Assembly (NCBI GenBank): GCA_015488755.1
Contig: WFNB01000032.1
Coordinates: 1 to 64,000 of the forward strand
Source of the DNA: Gammaproteobacteria bacterium
GTDB lineage: Bacteria; Pseudomonadota; Gammaproteobacteria; GRL18
Reading direction: 5' to 3'
Length of the DNA: 64,000 bases
Shown here: positions 56,636-64,000 of the stretch, one piece after another
Layout: the number at the start of each line of letters is the position of its first letter
How positions within the stretch are numbered: position 1 is the stretch's first letter
Notes under the pieces: generated by a model
Seen by the model: the letters and a program-made list of their open reading frames with translations, nothing else
Told to the model about the DNA's origin: nothing
The model's database searches: none
Position numbers and translations under genes: made by a program

Positions 56636-57865
56636 CTAAGCTGGTTTACTATGCAATTGCTTAAGTTCAGCTACTAGGGAATCAAGGAGTTCTGTAGAAC
56701 CTTTTTCCAATTGTTTCATATCATCAGATTCCAATAATTGGTTTACTCCTTTGAGTAAGTCAGCAATACCCTGTGTACCGTCGGCAAAATTATTTTTGGC
56801 AATAGGATTATCAAATAGTTGATCCAATTGTTTAATAAAAGTGCTTATTTCTTTGAGACCATTTTGAGTATTTGCTTGCTCAGATTGGGGTAGGGTATTG
56901 GGTTGATAGCTACTATAAGTACTGATAGCTGTCTGACGAGATTCCTGATAACTTAAGTTTAGAGAAAAACGAGTCAACTCTTTGGAGTCAAAGTTCATTT
57001 CCGTCGCTGTTTTAAACGCTTGTTGAGTATCACCGGAAAAAAACTGATTAGAGACCTGAGCAATATTTTTGAGTAAGTCATCTATTGCTTTTTGCTCGTC
57101 TTTATCCAAATTACCATCGACTTGATAGCTGATCCCTGTACTGGCAGAAAAACTCTGGGATTGACTATAACTGCTCCCTTCTTTGTTTTGGCGATAGTAT
57201 TGTTCTGATTGTGCACTCTGTTCTTTAAATAGATCAATCAGTATTTTATCACCATCCGCAGTTGTAATACTGACTTGTGTGCTTTCACTTCGGGCATAAC
57301 TATTTTCTATAGACGCTTCTTGAACATTTTTATTCTTTGCTTGCTCAGTCTCATCTTTTGGTGCTTCATCTTGACCATTAATTTTCTGATCCAGACGATC
57401 CAATCCTTGTTGGATGAGCTTATAGGTTGAGTCTGCATCCGATTTGACTTTGCCATTAAGCACATCCAAACTGTCAAGAATATCTCTTGCTTCAGCAAAC
57501 CCCTTTTCAATACCTTCTCTCGCCTGAGTAAGTAATTTATTCTGTTGCTCATTGTCACCACCGGCTAAAATGCGCCCGGAAACAAAACCTAAAATTCGTT
57601 CGGACACTTTTTCAGGGGTGTAATCATCAGCATTTAAACCTTTAAGCTCAATACCTTCTTCTTTAAAACGTTCTTTAAGTTTATCAGCGATTTCACGGTT
57701 TACTATTGCTTGAGTTTTTTCTGGGGTTAACACACCAATTGAGACATCATCGCTGGCTTTATTAGCAATGCTTTTTGGTAATATATTGGCTTTTGCCAGA
57801 TTATTAGTCAAAAGTTGGTTTTTTGTGGTGATAGCGGATAAAGATGCTTGCATGTTTGGCTCCAT
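56636..57865 (-). CDS. DUF5610-like protein
   Basis: LTPEKTQAIVNREIADKLKERFKEEGIELKGLNADDYTPEKVSERILGFVSGRI...AREGIEKGFAEARDIL. Confidence 0.65.
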   Translation of the reverse strand: MEPNMQASLSAITTKNQLLTNNLAKANILPKSIANKASDDVSIGVLTPEKTQAIVNREIADKLKERFKEEGIELKGLNADDYTPEKVSERILGFVSGRILAGGDNEQQNKLLTQAREGIEKGFAEARDILDSLDVLNGKVKSDADSTYKLIQQGLDRLDQKINGQDEAPKDETEQAKNKNVQEASIENSYARSESTQVSITTADGDKILIDLFKEQSAQSEQYYRQNKEGSSYSQSQSFSASTGISYQVDGNLDKDEQKAIDDLLKNIAQVSNQFFSGDTQQAFKTATEMNFDSKELTRFSLNLSYQESRQTAISTYSSYQPNTLPQSEQANTQNGLKEISTFIKQLDQLFDNPIAKNNFADGTQGIADLLKGVNQLLESDDMKQLEKGSTELLDSLVAELKQLHSKPA

Positions 57866-58178
57866 TCTTAACCCTTAAGTCATTATATTTAATAAGGGAT
57901 TTACTCATTTAAGTGTACTGTGACGCCAATATATCTCGGTTTAATTCACTCTCTATAAAAACAGTTTTACAGTCTTTTTATGTGCTCTTTTGCACCACTT
58001 TGTCGCATATTTAATAAAAATAGCTTGGCTGTCCCACCTATTAGCGTCTAGGTATGATTTTTCTTTATTATTTTACACTTCCACCTTTCCATTCTACCTA
58101 AAATGAGATATATTCAGCGCTTATATATATCCCCCTTTTTTTGAATTAAGGATTGAGTTAAGGAAGGTCAAAGAAGCC

Positions 58179-59189
58179 ATGCGTCATCGTGTAACTATAC
58201 AACCCAGTGAACACCAATTTTATGTTGAATCAAATGAAACTGTACTTGATGCAGCCCTACGCCAAGGGATCAATCTGCAATACGGTTGTCGCAACGGTGT
58301 GTGTGGTGCTTGCAAAGGTAAATTACTAAAAGGCGACATTTATTATGATGAAGATCCTTTTGCCCTAAGCGATGAAGAGAAGGATGACAATCAAGTATTG
58401 TTCTGTGCATCATTTGTAGATTCTGAATTAGTGATAGAAGTAGAAGAAGTGGAGCTTGATAGCGCCATTGAAATTAAAAGCCTCCCTTGTCGTGTGCATG
58501 AAATGAATCATCTAGCCGATGATGTCATGCAGGTTTTTGTTAAGCTACCGGCATCTGAGCGTCTGCAATTTTTATCTGGACAGTATATTGACATTCTTCT
58601 TGAAGATGGTCGCCACCGCAGTTTTTCTATTGCTAATGCCCCCCATAATGATGAGTTTTTAGAGCTACACATTCGTTTGGTTGAGCAAGGACTCTTTACC
58701 CCCAAAGTATTTAACTCCATGCAAGCCAAAGATTTATTACGCATCGAAGGGCCTCATGGGAGCTTCTTTTTTCATGAAGACTCCAATAAGGATATTTTGC
58801 TCGTTGCTGGTGGTACCGGCTTTGCGCCAATAAAAAGCATTATTGAGCACTTAATTAATGAAAAAAATACACGTCCAATTTACCTTTACTGGGGTGCTCG
58901 TACACAGGCTGATCTCTATATGAAAGAATTGGCTGAGCAATGGGCTAGCAATCAGACAAATATAAGCTTTATACCGGTATTATCTAATGCAGAATCTGAT
59001 ACCACTTGGTCTGGCAGAACAGGTTATGTTCATGATGCGATAGTAAAGGATTTTGATGATTTATCGGTCTTTGATATTTATACCTGTGGTCCACCTGCTA
59101 TGATTAAAGCGGCAGAGAAAAGTTTTACCGAGAAGGGCATGACTAAGGAGCAATTTTTCTATGACTCTTTTGATTTTTCTACAGAATAA
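58179..59189 (+). CDS. 2Fe-2S ferredoxin-FAD/NAD(P) oxidoreductase (CDP-6-deoxy-delta-3,4-glucoseen reductase-like)
   Basis: YGCRNGVCGACKGKL...VLFCAS ferredoxin motif; HRSFSIANAP; LLVAGGTGFAPIKSI; YTCGPPAMI. Confidence 0.9.
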   Translation: MRHRVTIQPSEHQFYVESNETVLDAALRQGINLQYGCRNGVCGACKGKLLKGDIYYDEDPFALSDEEKDDNQVLFCASFVDSELVIEVEEVELDSAIEIKSLPCRVHEMNHLADDVMQVFVKLPASERLQFLSGQYIDILLEDGRHRSFSIANAPHNDEFLELHIRLVEQGLFTPKVFNSMQAKDLLRIEGPHGSFFFHEDSNKDILLVAGGTGFAPIKSIIEHLINEKNTRPIYLYWGARTQADLYMKELAEQWASNQTNISFIPVLSNAESDTTWSGRTGYVHDAIVKDFDDLSVFDIYTCGPPAMIKAAEKSFTEKGMTKEQFFYDSFDFSTE

Positions 59190-59273
59190 CATTCACAGAC
59201 TAACTACTCAGTAAAGCCTTATTGAATAATAAGCTATTACAGAAATATTCAACTATTTTTGTAATAGCAGACA

Positions 59274-60509
59274 TCAACAACTGAGCATCAAAGGCAATTC
59301 TTCATTAAGTTTAATCACCTCTACTTTGGTATTAAGTAACAGACCTTCCCGATAGCAATTCATCGCTTCTACAGAATCATCCAGCTGATTTTCATACAAT
59401 TTACCAAGCAATTGATAGGCCTCTGTACTAGGTGCTACCGCAATGCTTTCAGAAATATAATCGCGTGCTTTACCCCATAACTGATTATAAATACTCAAAC
59501 GGCCAAGCGTTAATAACAGCTCTGCACTGCGACCATTATCACTGAGCCATGACTCGGCTTTTTCTAATTGTTTAGCAACATCGGGCTCTTTTACTTGACC
59601 ATAAAGTAGAATTAATGCCGCATCCCAATGGTGCTTAAGCCCTTCTCTAATCAGCTCCAGAACTTGATCATGATCACCCAAAGATAATAATAATTGACAG
59701 TAAAATTGAATCATCTCTGGCTCGGTACGTGTTGCTTTAGGTAAGCGTTGCCATATTAGATTGAGTTCGCCCTGATTTTTACTTTGCAAGGCTTGTAACA
59801 TTAAGCGCTTACTCAAGGCCTGTTCATACTGGCTTAATTCCTGATAGCTAAAAATATTATTCTTACGTAGTTCCGGCAATAATTTTTCTAAATCTTGCCA
59901 GCTATTGAGTTGCTGGTAGACTCGAAATAACATTTTCAATACCTGTTGATGCTTGGGTGCCAAGGTACGTAAATGCATTAGAGTAGCCAAGGCTTGTTCA
60001 GCCTGACCATCTTTAATCTGTAATTCTGCCTGAGTCAAACCAATCGCAATATCCGCCTGAGGATCACTCTTATGAGCCTGTAATAAATAATCATCTCGGC
60101 GTTGTTGGGCGCCACCTTCTTGAGCAGCTCGGGCAGCTGCCAGATAATTTAAAATTGGCATGCCACTGGTATGAGCACTTTTGCGCAAATGGTTTTCTGC
60201 TTCACGCCAATTACCTTCAGCTAGTTCAATATAGCCTTGATTGCAGTTTTTAAGCGCCTTTAATGTCTTACGGTTTTGGTTCCAATGGTTGATCTGAGAA
60301 GGAAATTTAATGGTCTTAACAATTAAAAAAACCAATAACAAAATGCTGGCAATAATAGTGCTCAAGACACCTATTAACAAGACCATAGTACCTTCTATGC
60401 TCCAGTCACCATGACTGAGCAAGGCATAGCCAGGATCTTCTTTGGCAATCAAGGCAAGATAAACCGCAATAATAAGAAAAATCAGTGAATAAAAAAGCAG
60501 TTTTATCAT
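59274..60509 (-). CDS. hemY: HemY family protein (heme biosynthesis-associated TPR protein)
   Basis: N-terminal TM pair, GYALLSHGDWSIEGTMVLLIG, TPR-like repeats; downstream of hemX. Confidence 0.88.
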   Translation of the reverse strand: MIKLLFYSLIFLIIAVYLALIAKEDPGYALLSHGDWSIEGTMVLLIGVLSTIIASILLLVFLIVKTIKFPSQINHWNQNRKTLKALKNCNQGYIELAEGNWREAENHLRKSAHTSGMPILNYLAAARAAQEGGAQQRRDDYLLQAHKSDPQADIAIGLTQAELQIKDGQAEQALATLMHLRTLAPKHQQVLKMLFRVYQQLNSWQDLEKLLPELRKNNIFSYQELSQYEQALSKRLMLQALQSKNQGELNLIWQRLPKATRTEPEMIQFYCQLLLSLGDHDQVLELIREGLKHHWDAALILLYGQVKEPDVAKQLEKAESWLSDNGRSAELLLTLGRLSIYNQLWGKARDYISESIAVAPSTEAYQLLGKLYENQLDDSVEAMNCYREGLLLNTKVEVIKLNEELPLMLSC

Positions 60510-61663
60510 CTCTTAGCCTCTTGCTGTTGTTCAAGCTCTTTTTGGTAGGCACGCAATAATTTAATGGATTTGGAAATATCAGGCATGGTACCTGTAATGC
60601 TCATTTTTTTCAGTGTATGCAATTCTTCAATGGTCTGTTTAATAGCAGAGCTTTCTGGATCAAAAAATTCTGTTAACCATTGCGTAGCTTCTGTCAAACT
60701 CTCAACAAACAGTGTTTTTTGTCCCAATAAAAGTGACCGCCGTGCCGTTTCAAGTTTTAACTGTAAATTTTGCTGCAAAAAAAACTGCTCTTTGGGTGTC
60801 ATAAGTGCTTTAGGGGACTTATCTAATTTACGAAAGACCACTAAGGCTCTCAATTCATGCAAAAAGTCTTTACCTACTTGTTCTAAATCAGCACTATCAT
60901 GGGAGGCTTTTTTATCGACTAAATCTGCTATTTTTTTCTTGGTATTCACTTGAGTGTATAAAATAGGCAGCGAGGGTAACATTTTAATAATGCTAGCCAA
61001 ACGAGCAGCCATGCCAACAATATCGGGTTGTCGAAGTGCTTTTAGTTGCTGAATCTCGTCTCGGATCTGTGTTCTAGTTTCAATGGTTGCCGGATCACCT
61101 GTATCCAGTAAGCGAGAATCCGCAGCTTCTAAGGCAGCAATTGAGGTCGCCACATCTTTTTGTAGTTTTAAACTATGATTAGCCACTAATAGTAAATATT
61201 CAACTTCAGCCAATACCCAACCAATACGCTCACGTCCTTTTTGTTTAAATAATACATCCAATGACTGCAACATTTGTTGATTGCTTAAAGCCACTTTTTT
61301 AGATAAGGCTTCTGTGGTTTGTTGCTGACCAGATACCTGCTGCTGAAATTGTTGTTGCTCAGCGCTAATGCGTGCCATTTTATCAGCCATTGTTGTTAGC
61401 TGTGCACTGATACCACCGTCTACTTTAACGGCTAATGCCGATAAATCGGTTCTGGTCTTCTCCATTTTCTGGGAAAATTCGGCACGATTTTTCTCTAAAC
61501 TCTGAGCGAGTAAAAAAGTAATACCCGCAGATGCTAAGGAAAAGACAATGGCTAAAAAGATAAAAGCCGAAGCAACACCAGATGATGCAGTTTTTGCTTT
61601 ATCAACGTTCAGTTCATCATTTTCAATATCTTGCTTGTTTACTTTATCAGGGGTTTTATTCAC
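60506..61663 (-). CDS. hemX: HemX family protein
   Basis: Single TM near N-terminus then coiled-coil; RIGWVLAEVEYLLLVANHSLKLQKDVATSIAALEAADSRL. Confidence 0.9.
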   Translation of the reverse strand: MNKTPDKVNKQDIENDELNVDKAKTASSGVASAFIFLAIVFSLASAGITFLLAQSLEKNRAEFSQKMEKTRTDLSALAVKVDGGISAQLTTMADKMARISAEQQQFQQQVSGQQQTTEALSKKVALSNQQMLQSLDVLFKQKGRERIGWVLAEVEYLLLVANHSLKLQKDVATSIAALEAADSRLLDTGDPATIETRTQIRDEIQQLKALRQPDIVGMAARLASIIKMLPSLPILYTQVNTKKKIADLVDKKASHDSADLEQVGKDFLHELRALVVFRKLDKSPKALMTPKEQFFLQQNLQLKLETARRSLLLGQKTLFVESLTEATQWLTEFFDPESSAIKQTIEELHTLKKMSITGTMPDISKSIKLLRAYQKELEQQQEAKR

Positions 61664-61681
61664 TTTGTTTTCCCATTTATT

Positions 61682-62482
61682 TCATATTGATTGTGTAGTT
61701 ATTTTAGCCCATTTCAAAACACTGTCCAATAAGGCCTGATTACTTGCCTTATTGGCAATCAAAATAGTATTTTTAAAGCCTATTTTTTTGGCATTACGCG
61801 CCATTTTTTCAGTCACAACGACCAATGGTGTTTGCCTAACCTGTTGCCAATACTGCCCATCTAGTAAAGAAACTAAATTCATTAGACCTTCATTACTGGT
61901 TAGTGTAATAACGTCGGGTGGCTGCTTAGTCCAAATGTTGGCCAGTTGCTGTGCTTCATATTGTGGCTTAATACGTTGATACACCTCAGCATAAGAAACA
62001 ATAGCTCCTCGCTGCTTCAAGCTATCAGAGAGTAATTCTCGACCACCACAACCGCGAAAGATTATAATATGCTTATGATTAACATAATTGGCTTGTAAAT
62101 CATCTAAGGCCAGCAAGGCTTCTGTATTATACTGATCTCTAGGGTAGATATCTGCTGTACGTCCGAGTATTTGCTGTATTTTTAAGGCACTGGCTTGACC
62201 AATGGCCACAAGCTTGAGTGTCTTAGGAATAGCGCCCAATGAGCGCAATTTTTCTAGGCCATATTCAACCGCATTAGGGCTAATAAAAATAGCAAAGGAA
62301 ATTTGAGATAACTGCCTCAGTTGAGTCTCTACTTGCTGTGAAACAGGTATGGGTTCAATGGCAATCAGTGGTAGGCATATAGCCCTAGCCCCTGTCTCTT
62401 CAAGCATATCACATAATGCTTGTATTTGGTGTGCTGGCCGAGTGACTAGAACCCGAATCCCAGCTAAAATTTTACTTTGCAT
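61682..62482 (-). CDS. hemD: Uroporphyrinogen-III synthase
   Basis: GIRVLVTRPAHQIQALCDMLEETGARAICLPLIAIEP; ATG 62482 preferred; upstream of hemX-hemY. Confidence 0.88.
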   Translation of the reverse strand: MQSKILAGIRVLVTRPAHQIQALCDMLEETGARAICLPLIAIEPIPVSQQVETQLRQLSQISFAIFISPNAVEYGLEKLRSLGAIPKTLKLVAIGQASALKIQQILGRTADIYPRDQYNTEALLALDDLQANYVNHKHIIIFRGCGGRELLSDSLKQRGAIVSYAEVYQRIKPQYEAQQLANIWTKQPPDVITLTSNEGLMNLVSLLDGQYWQQVRQTPLVVVTEKMARNAKKIGFKNTILIANKASNQALLDSVLKWAKITTQSI

Positions 62483-62588
62483 CTGCCATCCTAAATATTT
62501 CAGCTTAAACAAGCAGTTGTCTATTTATAAGCAATATTATTCAATATAGACTAAAATGTACCATAAACATCAACAATAATCCTTACTT

Positions 62589-63101
62589 ATGCCTAAAAAC
62601 AAGTCGTTATACTGTATTTTAATTTTTCTTATAGTCACTATTTTGAGCTCACTTACTCTCGCAAGTGATACTGCTCAGAGACACCGCCCTAAGGTCAAGC
62701 AAATCACAGATTTACGGATTGCGGCAAATGAAGCACGGTTAAAAAAAGTGCCTATTTTATTAATGTTTGGTACAACAAGTTGTCCTTATTGTCGCTTATT
62801 AAAAGAAGACTTTTTAATTCCCATGCTAATATCAGGAGATTATGAGCATAGGGTATTAATTCGAGAAGTTCATGTAACACCACGAGCCAAGCTGATTGAT
62901 TTTTCAGGAGAAGATATTTCTGTTAAAGAATTTAAAAAACGCTATAAAGTCAGGCTTTATCCAACCACTATTTTTATTGATGCCAATGGCAAACAATTGG
63001 TCGATAGCATTTTAGGAGTCACCACACCGTCTTTATTTGGTGGTACATTGGATGATCAAATTGATAGGGCTTTAGCTAAATTGAAAAAAAGAAACCACTG
63101 A
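62589..63101 (+). CDS. Secreted thioredoxin-fold protein (SoxW-like)
   Basis: Signal peptide; LLMFGTTSCPYCRLLKEDFL; VRLYPTTIFID. Confidence 0.82.
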   Translation: MPKNKSLYCILIFLIVTILSSLTLASDTAQRHRPKVKQITDLRIAANEARLKKVPILLMFGTTSCPYCRLLKEDFLIPMLISGDYEHRVLIREVHVTPRAKLIDFSGEDISVKEFKKRYKVRLYPTTIFIDANGKQLVDSILGVTTPSLFGGTLDDQIDRALAKLKKRNH

Positions 63102-63165
63102 AACATAACCTTTAAAGCTAATTGCGTGGATTGTACTGTCTAATGGTAGCATGCAATTCAACAGA

Positions 63166-63294
63166 AGTCGGGCTGATTATTGTAAACCGACTAGGCCAGA
63201 GATTACTTAAACAATCTCAGTTTGCAATAACAACTAGATGTTGTACCAGTTTTAAATGAATTAATTTATTATCTTAAATAAATCAGCCTCGACT
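63166..63294. ncRNA. Candidate structured RNA / complex inverted repeat in a convergent intergenic region
   Basis: 16-bp closing helix AGTCG-GGCTGATT-ATT with AAT-a-AATCAGCC-t-CGACT (two 1-nt bulges), internal hairpins GAGATT/AATCTC (63199-63218) and ACAAC/GTTGT (63230-63244). Confidence 0.35.
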
Positions 63295-63362
63295 GGGAAC
63301 CATTTGTACCCAGTTGTGAGCTTGCTTTAATCTATTTATGAGTTGAACCTAGAGAGTCGGCT

Positions 63363-63731
63363 TCAATTAAGTTTACGTTCATGACCGGCATCACTGAGTT
63401 TTTGCAAATAGTCCTGCCACATTTTTTCTTGGTTTTTTCCATAATTATAAAAAAGATCCCATGAAAAAATACCACTATCATGGCCATCGGTAAATTCAAT
63501 TTTTATAGCATAGTTACCAACTGGTTCGAGGTTTTTTATATTGACATTTTCTTTACCTACTTGCAGTGTTTCTTCTCCTGGTGCATGACCTCTAACCTCT
63601 GCTGAAGGTGAGTGTACACGTAAGAATTCACTAGAAAAATGAAACCGAGAGCCATCATCAAAAGCAATTTCTAATTCACGGGACTTAGAATGCAAATTAA
63701 TTTCAGTCGGTGTGGGTGTTTTTTGAGACAT
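63363..63731 (-). CDS. DUF971 domain-containing protein
   Basis: PTEINLHSKSRELEIAFDDGSRFHFSSEFLRVHSPSAEVRGH...YAIKIEFTDGHDSGIFSWDLFY; adjacent to hslU. Confidence 0.88.
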   Translation of the reverse strand: MSQKTPTPTEINLHSKSRELEIAFDDGSRFHFSSEFLRVHSPSAEVRGHAPGEETLQVGKENVNIKNLEPVGNYAIKIEFTDGHDSGIFSWDLFYNYGKNQEKMWQDYLQKLSDAGHERKLN

Positions 63732-63795
63732 AATAATTTTACCTTATTCTTCTTTCTATAATTTTTTGCTATTGCTTCTTCTTGCAGTTTTTCAA

Positions 63796-64000
63796 TTACA
63801 AAATGTAGCGCGATAAATCTTCATTAACGGCAAGTTCACCCAGTTGCTTATCAACATAGTGACCATCAACAACTAAGGTCTCACCATTTTTATCAGATGC
63901 GTCATAAGAAATAGATTCCAATAAACGCTCCATAATGGTGTGTAAACGCCGTGCGCCGATATTTTCAGTCGACTCATTGACGGTAAAAGCAACCTCTGCA
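63796..64000 (-). CDS. hslU: ATP-dependent protease ATPase subunit HslU, C-terminal fragment (truncated by window end; not in ORF track)
   Basis: Minus strand reads [67 protein letters not shown]. Confidence 0.93.
   Translation of the reverse strand, partial: AEVAFTVNESTENIGARRLHTIMERLLESISYDASDKNGETLVVDGHYVDKQLGELAVNEDLSRYIL

Overview
This window is about 64 kb of AT-rich chromosome, most likely from a gammaproteobacterium. A sulfur-oxidising or autotrophic lifestyle is an inference from the tkt-gap-pgk-pyk-fba cluster, a TauE/SafE-type exporter and several thioredoxin-fold proteins. It is dominated by housekeeping genes: envC(3' end)-ctpA-yibQ-DJ-1; an MBL/HDOD cluster; trmJ; queE-queD-queC; btuR; GGDEF-EAL; mnmG-rsmG-parA-parB-atpIBEFHAGDC-glmU-glmS; trmO; purK-purE; fba-pyk-pgk-gap-tkt; metK-ahcY-metF; slmA-argB-algC-dut-coaBC-radC; a Fur/PerR-like regulator divergent from a desulforubrerythrin-type gene; hemY-hemX-hemD; DUF971-hslU(3' end). 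I see no prophage, transposase, CRISPR array, tRNA or rRNA, and no obvious new multigene system. The most interesting signals are: (1) a small dispersed intergenic repeat with one intact 80-bp palindromic copy and three partial copies; (2) a structured 129-nt intergenic segment near 63.2 kb that could be an ncRNA; (3) a triplicated QueD with a catalytic Cys only in the middle domain; (4) a 65-bp near-perfect inverted repeat between two divergent genes; (5) an identical 14-bp palindromic motif on both sides of dut-coaBC, next to slmA; (6) a near-consensus PerR box between a Fur-family gene and a three-domain rubrerythrin. All calls come from reading the sequence and ORF translations; no database search was run.
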